Shown piece after piece: positions 43,218 through 52,234 of a stretch of DNA of 64,000 nt. Numbering within the stretch: position 1 is the first letter of the stretch; each line of letters begins with the position of its first letter. Location of the stretch: positions 1-64,000 of the forward strand of contig JAGCCO010000005.1 in the NCBI GenBank assembly GCA_017651645.1. The letters run 5' to 3'. This stretch comes from Bacteroidales bacterium. GTDB taxonomy: Bacteria; Bacteroidota; Bacteroidia; Bacteroidales; F082. The notes beneath the pieces are model-generated. The model was not told the origin of the DNA. It was given only the letters and a program-made list of their open reading frames with translations, and did not search any database. Position numbers and translations under genes: made by a program.

Positions 43218-43685
43218 ATGAAAAAACGATTGTTGCAAACTGGCTCACTTTTGATGGCTTTCGTGGTGCTATTTGTCTCGGTCGGATGGGATGTGAAGTT
43301 CCATTATTGCACCGAAGATCATCACATGTCCGGCAGCTTCAGTGACGCTGCCGCAACATGCATGCATTGCTTGGGGCACCATCATGATCACGAGGAAACG
43401 GAGGCCATCCAACCGTTCGATGTCGTCCAGTTCAAGGCCAAATGCTGTTGTGAGGACTTCGACAGCAAGATCCAATTTACCGACAACTTCGTTTTTTCGC
43501 CCGACAAACACTTGATCGTCAGTTTACAATCCTTTGTCCTGCCCCATCTTGACTTGAAGGAATTGTGTGCCCAGGTGTGCACGGTCTTCAACAATCATTC
43601 CCAAAGGAAAACGCTAAAGTTTCTTTCTGGGCAGGAACGGATTGTCTTCTTTTCTTCGCTAAAGCTTAATCCTTTGGTTTTCTGA
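43218..43685 (+). CDS. HYC_CC_PP-type Cys/His-rich exported protein
   Basis: A 155-residue protein with an N-terminal hydrophobic segment (LLQTGSLLMAFVVLFVSVG). The mature part carries the family's hallmark HYC motif (VKFHYCTEDHHMSG), a Cys-Met-His-Cys-His cluster (CMHCLGHHHDHEE) and a CCC/CC motif (KAKCCCEDFDS). These clusters fit metal binding in the periplasm. In Bacteroidota such proteins usually sit before a TonB-dependent receptor, as here (gene at 43852), suggesting uptake or sensing of a transition metal such as copper, but the metal is not shown by the sequence. Confidence 0.8.
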   Translation: MKKRLLQTGSLLMAFVVLFVSVGWDVKFHYCTEDHHMSGSFSDAAATCMHCLGHHHDHEETEAIQPFDVVQFKAKCCCEDFDSKIQFTDNFVFSPDKHLIVSLQSFVLPHLDLKELCAQVCTVFNNHSQRKTLKFLSGQERIVFFSSLKLNPLVF

Positions 43686-43726
43686 TAACCACAACATTAG
43701 ACTGGGGACGTCAACCCCGAGCCTTA

Positions 43727-43816
43727 AACGTCATTGCGGAGGAATATCCGCAATCCCCTACGCGGGAAGTTGTCACTAACGCATAGGAGATTGCGGGTCA
43801 AGCCCGCAATGACGTT
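43727..43816. repeat. REP-like element with long inverted ends between 43218 and the TonB receptor
   Basis: AACGTCATTGCGG at 43727-43739 pairs exactly with CCGCAATGACGTT at 43804-43816. Each arm holds its own small hairpin (GCGGAGGAATATCCGC; GCGGGTCAAGCCCGC). It resembles the common GTCATTGCG... dispersed repeats and shares the GTCAnTGCG start with the unit at 9046. Confidence 0.85.
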
Positions 43817-43851
43817 CAAAGAATGAACAAACAACATAAACATTTAACATC

Positions 43852-46089
43852 ATGAAAACCAAACAACTCACCCTTATCACCCTATTATTATTTGCTTTCG
43901 TCACAGGCTCTTTTGCCCAAGGTTTTATCGAAGGCACCGTTTACGAAGAGGCAGAAAACGGACAACGCACCCCGCTGCCTGGCGTAAATGTGTATTGGAA
44001 AATCGTCAACGAAGGCACCGTGACCGATGCCAACGGACATTATAAAATACCGCTTCATGAACGCATCGGCTGCCTCGTGTTCAGCTGCATCAGCTATGAG
44101 AACGACACCGTCCACCACATGGTGGAGCCTGCGCATTACGACCATGTCTTCAAAGCCATCCATATGCTGAACGAGGTGGAAATCGCGGCGCGACAGAAAG
44201 CCTCATATATCAACCCTATCAAAGCTATGGCAGTGCAAGAAATCACCTCTGAGAACCTGAAACGTGCGGCTTGCTGCACTCTCGCGGGCAGTTTCGAGAA
44301 CAACGCCTCGGTTGACGTGGCTTACAGTGATGCTGTCACAGGTGCCAAACAAATCCAACTGCTCGGCCTAAGCGGTATCTACACCCAGATGATGACCGAA
44401 ATCATCCCTAATTTCCGCGGTCTGGCCTCGACTTTCGGTTTGAATTATGTACCAGGTACTTGGATGAACGGCATCCAAATCTCCAAAGGAACTTCCTCGG
44501 TCAGGAATGGTTTCGAGTCTATCACGGGACAAATCAATGTGGACTATAAAGAACCCATGCCCGACAAAAGTGAGAAAGTGTTCGTCAACCTTTATGGCAA
44601 CTCTATGGCAATGACGGATTTCAATTTCAATGGACGCGTCAAAGTGGGGAAGAACGACGGCATCATGCTCTTTGGCCATGTGAGCCACAACCATTTGAAA
44701 ATGGATGACAATGGCGACTCGTTCCTTGACGAACCAATGACTACGCAATACAATGTCTTTCTGCGTTATAGCCATCCCCATGTCGGAAAGCTTGGTTGTA
44801 AGGTAGGCTTAAAGGCTTTGAAAGAAACCCGTCTCGGAGGACAGATGGATTTCGACCCGAAGCATCGTCTCGACGAAGGCTATAACCTGTATGGCATCAA
44901 TATCAACACCGAGCGTTATGAGGCTTTCGCCAAGGGTGGCTACCACTTCAACCGCAAAGACACTAGCCTCGGAACACAACATCAGGTAACCTACCACAAG
45001 GTAAACTCCTATTACGGACTCACCGACTACAATGCCAACCAACTATCCTACTATGGCAACCTGCTGTTCGACTCCTACATTGTTAACGATCATCATTCTT
45101 ATTCCGTGGGTGCGAGTTACACCTACGACAAGTACGATGAGCATTTGAACGACAGTACGATGCAGCGCGTTGAGCAGGTTCCTGGCGCTTTTGTTGAATA
45201 TAACTTCAGCGACGATCACCATTGGAATGTGATTGCGGGTTTTCGCGCCGACTATAACACGTATTACCACAAGATGCTTTATACACCCCGTCTGCATGTA
45301 CGCTTCAAGACACATGACGAATTTGCAGTTCGTCTTTCGGCAGGCAAGGGCTATCGCTCTCCCAACATCTTGGCCGAGAACTCCACCATGCTGGCATCGG
45401 CAAGAGTCATCCGTTTCTTGGATACGCCGAAGATGGAAGATGCTTGGAACTATGGCATCAACCTGACCAAAGGCATCGACATCGGCTGGCGTGAGATTGT
45501 CCTGCAAGCTGATTTCTACCGTACAGATTTTGTCAACCAAATCGTCCTCGACCGCGATGCCGATGCACATGAAGTGCGTATCTACAACCTCAACGGAAAG
45601 TCTTATTCCAACAGCGCCCAAATTGAAGCCAACTGCGAGATCTTCAAGGACTTTGACCTGACCTTGGCCTTCCGCTACAACGACGTGAAGATGACCATCA
45701 ACGATACGTTGCGCGAGAAGCCTTTCGTCAACCGCTACAAAGGTTTGGTCACGATGTCGTATGCCCCTGGTACTTGGCAGTTCGACTTCACCACTCAGTT
45801 CAACGGCGACAGCCGCGTACCTGATTTGAGCGGCAACGCCACCGCTGTAGCCCACCATCAAGACATCCGTCGCTCGCCTTTCTATGTTATCATGAACGCT
45901 CAGATCACCAAGAAGTTGGGCAAGTGCTGGGAAGTCTACGTCGGTGGCGAGAACCTGACCAACTTTAAACAAGACTATCCCATCATCTCGGCTGACAATC
46001 CATTCAGCGAAGACTTTGACGCTTCGATGGTGTGGGGACCGTTGTCGGGTGTGCGTGCTTATTTGGGCGTGAGGTTCCAAATCAAATAA
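43852..46089 (+). CDS. TonB-dependent outer-membrane receptor
   Basis: A 745-residue protein with a signal peptide ending VTGSFAQ. A carboxypeptidase-D-regulatory-like beta domain spans ~22-105 (EGTVYEEAENGQRTPLPGVNVYW, NGHYKIPLHE). A plug lies at ~120-230 (GAKQIQLLGLSGIYTQMMTEIIPN; VRNGFESITGQINVDYKEP) and a 22-strand-type barrel follows, closing with YLGVRFQIK. It imports a chelated substrate using TonB energy. The preceding HYC/CC-type protein suggests a metal or metallophore. It has no SusD partner, so glycan import is unlikely. A REP-like element fills most of its upstream region, leaving no obvious separate promoter. Confidence 0.92.
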   Translation: MKTKQLTLITLLLFAFVTGSFAQGFIEGTVYEEAENGQRTPLPGVNVYWKIVNEGTVTDANGHYKIPLHERIGCLVFSCISYENDTVHHMVEPAHYDHVFKAIHMLNEVEIAARQKASYINPIKAMAVQEITSENLKRAACCTLAGSFENNASVDVAYSDAVTGAKQIQLLGLSGIYTQMMTEIIPNFRGLASTFGLNYVPGTWMNGIQISKGTSSVRNGFESITGQINVDYKEPMPDKSEKVFVNLYGNSMAMTDFNFNGRVKVGKNDGIMLFGHVSHNHLKMDDNGDSFLDEPMTTQYNVFLRYSHPHVGKLGCKVGLKALKETRLGGQMDFDPKHRLDEGYNLYGININTERYEAFAKGGYHFNRKDTSLGTQHQVTYHKVNSYYGLTDYNANQLSYYGNLLFDSYIVNDHHSYSVGASYTYDKYDEHLNDSTMQRVEQVPGAFVEYNFSDDHHWNVIAGFRADYNTYYHKMLYTPRLHVRFKTHDEFAVRLSAGKGYRSPNILAENSTMLASARVIRFLDTPKMEDAWNYGINLTKGIDIGWREIVLQADFYRTDFVNQIVLDRDADAHEVRIYNLNGKSYSNSAQIEANCEIFKDFDLTLAFRYNDVKMTINDTLREKPFVNRYKGLVTMSYAPGTWQFDFTTQFNGDSRVPDLSGNATAVAHHQDIRRSPFYVIMNAQITKKLGKCWEVYVGGENLTNFKQDYPIISADNPFSEDFDASMVWGPLSGVRAYLGVRFQIK

Positions 46090-46096
46090 AAAACCG

Positions 46097-46104
46097 TACT
46101 TTTG
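46097..46104 (+). promoter_or_regulatory. -7 box TACTTTTG for the Sel1 lipoprotein gene
   Basis: Matches TAnnTTTG with a following GCAG, 20 bases before the ATG at 46124. Confidence 0.6.
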
Positions 46105-46123
46105 CAGCCAAAATCATGACGAG

Positions 46124-47038
46124 ATGAAAAAACTCCTATTCTTATTTACTTTGGCGCTGGTGATTGCGGCCTGTGAGCAGAAAGGCAACAACACGGAACA
46201 AACGCAAACACAGCCCGAGCAGACAAATAAGGACATCCCCATGGGTGTGCCCGTCGCTCCTGTACCTCAGATACCACCTACCACCAACCCGGGGTTGACC
46301 TTTGAATCCAATACGAGCAACCCTAACACGCCTGTGTTGCAGATGGAAGAAGGCAAACCTCTTGATTTCAGTCAACTTGCAGGTGCGCCAAAGTCGATGG
46401 AAGAACGGGTGACCTCGCAGATCGACAGCATTCGTTATAAGGCAGAGCACGGCGATGCCAAGTTCCAGTATGCCTACGGCGTATGTTACGAGAAGGGCTG
46501 GGGCGTGGAGCAGGATACGAAAGAAGCGCTGGCATGGTACAGAAAAGCGGCTGCTCAGGAAAACGGCCCCGCATATAACTCACTCGGCAATTTCTATCGT
46601 ATGGGAACGGGGGTGAAAGCCGACCCTAAGCAGGCCCTTGAGTGGTACCAAAAAGGTGCCCAAGCCAAGGATGCCCAAGCCATGCTCAACCTCGGCAACT
46701 GCTATTTCTATGGTATGGGCGTGGAGAAAGACGAGAAGACGGCCGTCAAATGGTGGAAAGACGCGGCTGACGCCGGCAATGTCTACGCCATCTCGCAGAT
46801 GGGCGACTGTTATTATTACGGCATAGGCACTGAGAAAGACTTGTCCAAGGCTGTGGAATACTTCACCCAAGCCGCCGACCACAACATCGCCAATGCCCAA
46901 TACCGTCTCGGCATCCTGTATTACACGGGCAATGGAGTGGAGCAGGACCAAACTTACGCCAAACTCCTCATGCGCAAAGCTAGCGATGGCGGCATGAAAG
47001 AGGCGAAGGAATTTTTGGAGAAGAACTTCAAGGAATAA
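46124..47038 (+). CDS. Sel1-repeat lipoprotein
   Basis: A 304-residue protein with lipobox LALVIAAC. A Pro/Thr/Gln-rich linker covers ~20-95. Five Sel1 repeats follow, each with the A-x-x-x-L-G-x-x-Y-x-x-G-x-G-V pattern (FQYAYGVCYEKGWGVEQD, AYNSLGNFYRMGTGVKAD, AMLNLGNCYFYGMGVEKD, AISQMGDCYYYGIGTEKD, AQYRLGILYYTGNGVEQD). The family makes protein-protein scaffolds. Its partner is unknown. It has its own promoter and a terminator shared with the convergent gene at 47090. Confidence 0.9.
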   Translation: MKKLLFLFTLALVIAACEQKGNNTEQTQTQPEQTNKDIPMGVPVAPVPQIPPTTNPGLTFESNTSNPNTPVLQMEEGKPLDFSQLAGAPKSMEERVTSQIDSIRYKAEHGDAKFQYAYGVCYEKGWGVEQDTKEALAWYRKAAAQENGPAYNSLGNFYRMGTGVKADPKQALEWYQKGAQAKDAQAMLNLGNCYFYGMGVEKDEKTAVKWWKDAADAGNVYAISQMGDCYYYGIGTEKDLSKAVEYFTQAADHNIANAQYRLGILYYTGNGVEQDQTYAKLLMRKASDGGMKEAKEFLEKNFKE

Positions 47039-47040
47039 AC

Positions 47041-47070
47041 GAAAATGCCGCCTTATTGGCGGCATTTTCA
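47041..47070. terminator. Bidirectional terminator between convergent genes
   Basis: The stem AAAATGCCGCC / GGCGGCATTTT has A- and T-rich flanks. It lies between the Sel1 gene (plus) and the T9SS cargo (minus). Confidence 0.85.
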
Positions 47071-47089
47071 TCATTCCCCGAGGATACGC

Positions 47090-49246
47090 TTATTCTTTAA
47101 TGATGCTTCCAGAGATAACCCCTTGTTCTGTAGTGATTTTGTAGAAGTAAAGGCCTGACCCTTCGTTGTTTCCATTCCAACGGAATTCGTGGCTTTGGTT
47201 GCATTGGAGGCGTTGGCTGAACACCTTTTCGCCGACAACGTTATAAATCTCTATAACCGCCGCACCGTCAATGGCTTCTGAGGTTTTGATACAAACCTCG
47301 TTGGTGAACGGGTTGGGATAGACTTGATGCTGCACAGTGGGCGTTTCGTGGTTTTCGATGGACTCAAATGCTCCTGCGTAGAACAGATTGTCAAGTTCTT
47401 GCGTTTGGAAGTTGCCATAGGCATCAGTGACTTTTACTTTAAGGCTGACCCACTTGTCGTTGGCAATGCCTTCCAATTGAGCTAGGTCAACGACGAAGAA
47501 GTTGCCATAGAACTCGTGGAACATGGTTTCGTCCTCCACCACTTCCAAAGGCTGGTAAGCACCGCCGTCCATGGAATACCACACCTCCATTTCGGGTCTG
47601 GCATGATAGAGCATGAATCGGATGGTTTCAAAGTCGGGGATAAAGATACCAGCCGCGATGTTGATTCTTGAATGGGCAAGGTCGTGGATGTCGATCTTCT
47701 CGGTGTTGTTCTCATCCATCACCTGGAGGATGGTCAGCGTGGGTGGCAGAGCTTCCTCTTTGCTGAGGTCGAGCTCGACATGGGTACGATTGCCCATGAC
47801 CATCCCGTTGTTCACTACGTGGTTGTCCTCGATGTCGAAGGTGAGAACTCCGATTTCGGGTACCGCATTGCTCCATTGTTCGTTATGCTCATAGATGTAG
47901 TCTTGGTAGATGGTTTCCCCATCGAGTTTCACCACAAGTTCGTTATCCTCGTCTGTGCAGCGTTGCACGCCGCCTTCGCCGAATGCGCAAAACACACCTC
48001 CATAGAAAGGCATGCCCGCAGGACTGTCCTCACCGAAGGCAAATCCCTGCCAATGCCAGATAGGGGTCCTGAAGCCATAATAACGGATCTGTTCGGGGTC
48101 TTCGACCATCATGGCAGGTGTTAAGGGATAGTGGTTCAGCAAGCTCTGATGGTACAGAGCGGTATACACATTATTCAAAATATCGTCGAAAGGCTCCCTG
48201 ACAAACTGCCTGTCGGCGTTGAGCGACATGGCCGAGAAAGTCATCTTGTCACTGAAATAGTTCGGGACTTGGCTGTAGGCATCGACCGATTCCCACACGA
48301 GGGGGATGATGCGATATTTCCATTCGTTCTCTTCAAATTCGCCGGGGTGGGTGTCAATGGCGTTGGTGACGATTTTCATAGGTTTGGTGGCGTCGTAATG
48401 TTCGTCAATGTGCCAGCCGTTGGTTGAGAGCATCCATCCTTTTCCGTTGTCGCAGCGGAAGTTGGTGTGATAAAGGGCGCTGTCAACGTTGTCGAGATTG
48501 AAGAAGGCATAAGTGGATGCTATATCTTCGACGTGGTTGGTGGTGTGACCGTCGCTGCCTGGGTTGAGGCGGTCATAAAGCATCAGGTAGGATTTGTTCT
48601 CTTCTAGCACTTGGAAGGTGGCAACCACCTGGAAATAGCTGTTTTCGGGAATCTCGTTGAATCGGTAATTCATATCGGCCACGACGTCAAGGTTATAACC
48701 TCTGATGAGTTGATCGAACCACACATAATCCATCAAAACCCTGGTGTTATATTCGAATACATTCACCGTGTTTAGGTCTTGCCCGTTTTCATCCACGCCC
48801 TCGGCATAAATCGGATGGATTGCTTCGCTAGCGTCGGGTTGCAAGGTGGTGTCCTCGTGAAGGTCGATTGCATAGGAGAGGAGGATATCCACGTGATCTT
48901 CCGTATAGCCGATGACAACGATGTCGTAATGGCCTTCGGCCAAATCCAGGCTGACCGAGGATTCCTGCAGGACTTCCTTATAGTCGGCACCGTCGCTGAT
49001 ACAGATGAATTCACCATTGAAGGTGGGTTCGATAGTGAGGTTGAACAACTCGCGGTTGCCGGTGTCTTGAGGTTGATGTTTTGTGGGTTTGTACATCCAC
49101 AGTGACGACTCACTCTTTTTGATCAGTTGGTAGTCTTCGGAGCAGGTGATGGTGGTGTTCCCCACAGTACATTTGTTCTGACCCATGACGGAGGCACTGA
49201 AAAGCCCAATGAAAAGGGCCAAACTGAATAGTGAAAGCTTTTTCAT
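47090..49246 (-). CDS. T9SS-exported protein of unknown function
   Basis: A protein of about 718 residues. I chose the ATG that begins MKKLSLFSLALFIGLFSASVMGQ as the signal peptide; an in-frame GTG nine codons upstream is less likely. The large middle (about 25-630) is beta-rich without a family I recognise (DLAEGHYDIVVIGYTEDHVDIL; HVELDLSKEEALPPTLTILQVMD; RPEMEVWYSMDGGAYQPLEV). The C-terminal ~75 residues are a type A T9SS sorting domain (HQVYPNPFTNEVCIKT, AAVIEIYNVVGEKVF, GSGLYFYKITTEQGV). A -7 box lies at 49303-49310, and GGTGTCAAAA repeats lie further upstream, after a TPR-HTH regulator gene on the same strand. Confidence 0.75.
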   Translation of the reverse strand: MKKLSLFSLALFIGLFSASVMGQNKCTVGNTTITCSEDYQLIKKSESSLWMYKPTKHQPQDTGNRELFNLTIEPTFNGEFICISDGADYKEVLQESSVSLDLAEGHYDIVVIGYTEDHVDILLSYAIDLHEDTTLQPDASEAIHPIYAEGVDENGQDLNTVNVFEYNTRVLMDYVWFDQLIRGYNLDVVADMNYRFNEIPENSYFQVVATFQVLEENKSYLMLYDRLNPGSDGHTTNHVEDIASTYAFFNLDNVDSALYHTNFRCDNGKGWMLSTNGWHIDEHYDATKPMKIVTNAIDTHPGEFEENEWKYRIIPLVWESVDAYSQVPNYFSDKMTFSAMSLNADRQFVREPFDDILNNVYTALYHQSLLNHYPLTPAMMVEDPEQIRYYGFRTPIWHWQGFAFGEDSPAGMPFYGGVFCAFGEGGVQRCTDEDNELVVKLDGETIYQDYIYEHNEQWSNAVPEIGVLTFDIEDNHVVNNGMVMGNRTHVELDLSKEEALPPTLTILQVMDENNTEKIDIHDLAHSRINIAAGIFIPDFETIRFMLYHARPEMEVWYSMDGGAYQPLEVVEDETMFHEFYGNFFVVDLAQLEGIANDKWVSLKVKVTDAYGNFQTQELDNLFYAGAFESIENHETPTVQHQVYPNPFTNEVCIKTSEAIDGAAVIEIYNVVGEKVFSQRLQCNQSHEFRWNGNNEGSGLYFYKITTEQGVISGSIIKE

Positions 49247-49302
49247 AATGCTACGATTTTGTTGGTTTGACACTAATTTTGAGTTTTAATCAATTGTTGA
49301 TG

Positions 49303-49310
49303 CAAAATTA
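49303..49310 (-). promoter_or_regulatory. -7 box TAATTTTG for the T9SS cargo at 47090-49246
   Basis: The plus strand reads CAAAATTA, about 57 bases upstream of the chosen start. Confidence 0.6.
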
Positions 49311-49354
49311 CATCCCTTTTATTGAATCTTGAAAATAATATAGGGGGTATAATA

Positions 49355-49386
49355 GGTGTCAAAATCGGTGGCAGTGGGTGTCAAAA
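49355..49386. promoter_or_regulatory. GGTGTCAAAA direct repeats, candidate operator
   Basis: Copies lie at 49355-49364 and 49377-49386, 22 bases apart (about two helical turns), upstream of the minus-strand promoter at 49303. An inverted copy of the core, TTTGACAC, lies near 49266-49273 just before the gene's start. Confidence 0.5.
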
Positions 49387-49399
49387 GGGGGGGTATGTT

Positions 49400-51118
49400 T
49401 CAATATTTCCACAAGAATTGTGAAAGGGAATCGCTGGGATAGGCCATGTGGAGGCTTTTTCTCAGGCGTTTTCTTGCCGACTTCACACTATCGATACTGA
49501 TGTTGGTCATCGTGGCGATGTCTTTAGTGGAAAGGTTGGCCTTGATGAAAGCACACAGCCGTAGTTCGTTTTGGGTCAGATGGGGAAAGTCGGCAAGTAA
49601 TTTGTTATAGAAATCGGGGTGCACTTGAACAAAATAGTAATCGAAATCCTTTTTGGTATTGTCATCAACGGTATGCTTCAGTCCATCGATAATTGGCTTT
49701 AAATATACTTTGTTGTCTTTTTCAAAATCTTCAAGTTGTTTAATGGCACCTTGCAGCATCTCGTTGACTTGCATCTGATTCATCACCTTAGAAGTAATCT
49801 CGCGGTTTCGAAGGTCAAGTTCCAAGCCAAGTTGCTTTTCTTTTCGACGCTTGAGAATGATAGACACGATAAAAATGGCTAAGGTCAGAAGAATAGCAGT
49901 GATGGCAATTAGGATTATGTTTCGTTGGCGTTGCCGTGCGATGAGTTGTTCGGCCTCGGAAATCTCTTCGTAGGTCTCAATCTCATGCTGTAGAATAAGT
50001 TGGTTTACAGCACTTTCATTGTGTCGAATAGTTAAACTATCAGTAATGGAATTTAGTTTGTGAAGGGTCTGAAATCCTTCTTTGTATTGCCCTAAGGTTT
50101 CTTGGATGTCCATTTTGGTTTTTAGGCAAAACTGCTGTAATTCAAGGTCTTCAGTTTGGTAGGCATAGGCCAAGGCACTATCAATGGTTGGATAAGCTTT
50201 CGCGGTTTCGCAGCGAAGGAAATGCACCATAGCAAGATAGGCTAAACTGACGGCACTGAGCTGAGCATCCTTTGTTTGGTCGGTCAAAGTCTTTGCCTCG
50301 GAGAAACAAGTGTATGCTTTATCAATATCATTTAAAATCAGATAGTTAATCCCTTTGTTAGCCAGTACCCTAATCCGATCGCTGATATTTCTGGCTTCCC
50401 TATACGCAGAATCAAAATAGCGTTGTGAGGAATCCATCTCATTGATTGTTTGGTATGCATTCCCCAAATCTAGATATTGAATGAAATTGTTGATATCTAT
50501 TTTATTGAACGCATGGATGGATTTCTTCAGCAACTGGATGGCATCTTGTGTTCTTCCAATGTCCATATACAATAGGGCCAGATTGCTGTTCAGTTTTGCC
50601 GTAATCAATTGCTCATCATATTTTTCAAGCAGTTTTAAACCATTGCTTATGTAAATATAATTTTCTGATGTTTTTTTGTTCTTTATGGAGCCAGAGCTTT
50701 TTGCAAGCAAGATTCTGGCACGAAGCACATCGTTGTCATAGTTGTGTTTCAGTATGTTAGCTATGGAATAGGCGGAATTAAGCAGTGAATCGGCTTCTAG
50801 ATATTGTTTGTCCTCAATGTTGCTGATGCCTTGATAATAGAGCACCAAAGCCTTAAAATAGTTATTGTCGAGGTTTTCTGTGGTAGCCTCCAACTCTTTA
50901 ATGGCAGGATTGGCGTCTTTGAAAGTGAAAGAGCTATAATGATAGTCGATAATCTTTTGTAAAGCCTTAGCTCGCTCAATATCAGACACTTTGCTTTGTT
51001 CAAGGAATTGTAGCAATGAATCAGGGATGGCTTGGGCGTTTGCCGTGATGGGCAAAAGACACTCCACACAGAGCAGTGCCCATACGAAAAGCCATCCCCA
51101 ATTCCTGTTCTGTTTCAT
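49400..51118 (-). CDS. Membrane-anchored TPR-HTH regulator (copy 3)
   Basis: A 572-residue protein. The N-terminal hydrophobic stretch (WLFVWALLCVECLLPITANAQ) is a signal peptide or anchor without a lipobox. Residues ~35-370 are TPR-like helical pairs (ALVLYYQGISNIEDKQYLEADSLL, NSNLALLYMDIGRTQDAIQLL). A membrane helix lies at ~398-420 (IILIAITAILLTLAIFIVSIIL in part), then a coiled coil. The C-terminus is a LuxR-like HTH (LTQNELRLCAFIKANLSTKD then IATMTNISIDSVKSARKRLRKSL). The layout matches the regulators at 23214 and 25138. It follows the ROK kinase by six bases, so the two are probably co-transcribed; GGTGTCAAAA repeats just downstream may be its binding sites. Confidence 0.85.
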   Translation of the reverse strand: MKQNRNWGWLFVWALLCVECLLPITANAQAIPDSLLQFLEQSKVSDIERAKALQKIIDYHYSSFTFKDANPAIKELEATTENLDNNYFKALVLYYQGISNIEDKQYLEADSLLNSAYSIANILKHNYDNDVLRARILLAKSSGSIKNKKTSENYIYISNGLKLLEKYDEQLITAKLNSNLALLYMDIGRTQDAIQLLKKSIHAFNKIDINNFIQYLDLGNAYQTINEMDSSQRYFDSAYREARNISDRIRVLANKGINYLILNDIDKAYTCFSEAKTLTDQTKDAQLSAVSLAYLAMVHFLRCETAKAYPTIDSALAYAYQTEDLELQQFCLKTKMDIQETLGQYKEGFQTLHKLNSITDSLTIRHNESAVNQLILQHEIETYEEISEAEQLIARQRQRNIILIAITAILLTLAIFIVSIILKRRKEKQLGLELDLRNREITSKVMNQMQVNEMLQGAIKQLEDFEKDNKVYLKPIIDGLKHTVDDNTKKDFDYYFVQVHPDFYNKLLADFPHLTQNELRLCAFIKANLSTKDIATMTNISIDSVKSARKRLRKSLHMAYPSDSLSQFLWKY

Positions 51119-51124
51119 CTTTCT

Positions 51125-52075
51125 TTATCTCGCCTTCGTCAAAGCTGCAGCACCAAGGATGGCCGCGTCGTTGTCGGGCAGCTCGGAGACACGGATTTCG
51201 ACGCTGCCCTTGAAGATGAAGCAGAGATGCTCTTCAAACGACTTGCGCACGGGGTCGAGCAACACGTCACCAGCTTTCACGGGACCGCCAAACAGGAAGA
51301 CAGCCTCGGGACCACTGAAGGTCACAGCATTGGCCATGGCGATACCTAACAGATACCCTGTCTTTTCAAACACCTTGATGGCCAACGGGTCGCCGTATTT
51401 GGCCGCATCGCCCACCATCTTGCTGGTGAGTTCCTCCGGGGCGACTTTTCGAAGCGCTCCGTCATAATCGGGCATGTTTTCTATCATCTCCAAGGCCGTG
51501 CGGCGGATGCCTGTAGCCGAGCAATAGGTCTCAAGACAGCCTTTGTTGCCACAGCCGCATTGACGCCCTTCGGGGATCAGGATGGCATGGCCAAGTTCGC
51601 CTGCGCCGCCCGTCTTGCCCAACACCAGCTTGCCGTCGACCACCACACCACTGCCCACACCCGTGCCGAGGGTGAACATAATAAAATGCTTCATGCCTTT
51701 GGCACCACCATACACAAGCTCGCCGTAGGCCGCAGCATTAGCGTCGTTGGAGACCACCACTGGCACGTCGATAAATGATTTGACCATTCGCACCAAGTCG
51801 ATGACTCCTTTGAAATTCAGGTTCGAGGCGTTCTCGATGCAGCCCGTGTAGTAGTTGCCCACAGGTGCTGCGATGCCGATGCCATCGATGGCATTAATAT
51901 TGTTTTCCTGCATCAGCGCCTTGATTTGGTCGCACATGTCAGAGACGTAGATGTCGGCGTCAAAATACTTGTTGGTAGGGAGGTTTTTCTTGGCCATCAC
52001 ACGGCCGTCGTCGCGCACCAGTCCAATGTCAGTATTGGTGCCGCCAATGTCGATTCCTATGGAATAAGTGTTCAT
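51125..52075 (-). CDS. ROK-family sugar kinase (glucokinase-like)
   Basis: A 316-residue cytoplasmic kinase. The N-terminal ATP motif is GIDIGGTNTDIGLVRDDGRV. The ROK substrate/zinc region is GGAGELGHAILIPEGRQCGCGNKGCLETYCSA in parts, with the H-x11-C-G-C-G-x2-G-C-x-E zinc signature. VVSNDANAAAYGELVYGGAKG holds the catalytic aspartate (NDAN) and FTLGTGVGSG binds phosphate. The family phosphorylates glucose, N-acetylmannosamine or other hexoses; glucokinase is the most likely role. The regulator gene starts six bases after its stop. Confidence 0.9.
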   Translation of the reverse strand: MNTYSIGIDIGGTNTDIGLVRDDGRVMAKKNLPTNKYFDADIYVSDMCDQIKALMQENNINAIDGIGIAAPVGNYYTGCIENASNLNFKGVIDLVRMVKSFIDVPVVVSNDANAAAYGELVYGGAKGMKHFIMFTLGTGVGSGVVVDGKLVLGKTGGAGELGHAILIPEGRQCGCGNKGCLETYCSATGIRRTALEMIENMPDYDGALRKVAPEELTSKMVGDAAKYGDPLAIKVFEKTGYLLGIAMANAVTFSGPEAVFLFGGPVKAGDVLLDPVRKSFEEHLCFIFKGSVEIRVSELPDNDAAILGAAALTKAR

Positions 52076-52138
52076 TTTTGTAGTGATTTTTGATGGTGCT
52101 AAAATACAGTATTTCGTGTTATGGGAAGGAAAAAAAAC

Positions 52139-52146
52139 TATATTTG
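52139..52146 (+). promoter_or_regulatory. -7 box TATATTTG for the T9SS gene pair at 52235
   Basis: Matches TAnnTTTG followed by CATC, with a leader of about 85 bases. It lies in the divergent gap to the ROK kinase gene. Confidence 0.55.
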
Positions 52147-52234
52147 CATCAAAATAATTCTTGATATTAAATCATCCATGCATAATAGTAACACTTTAAA
52201 TAATTCATTATTAACAAATTAAACACTAAATCTC

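Noticed and set aside
43694..43709. GGGG-loop-CCCC hairpin after the HYC/CC gene
   Set aside because: The stem is only four base pairs and has no T run; too weak to call a terminator.
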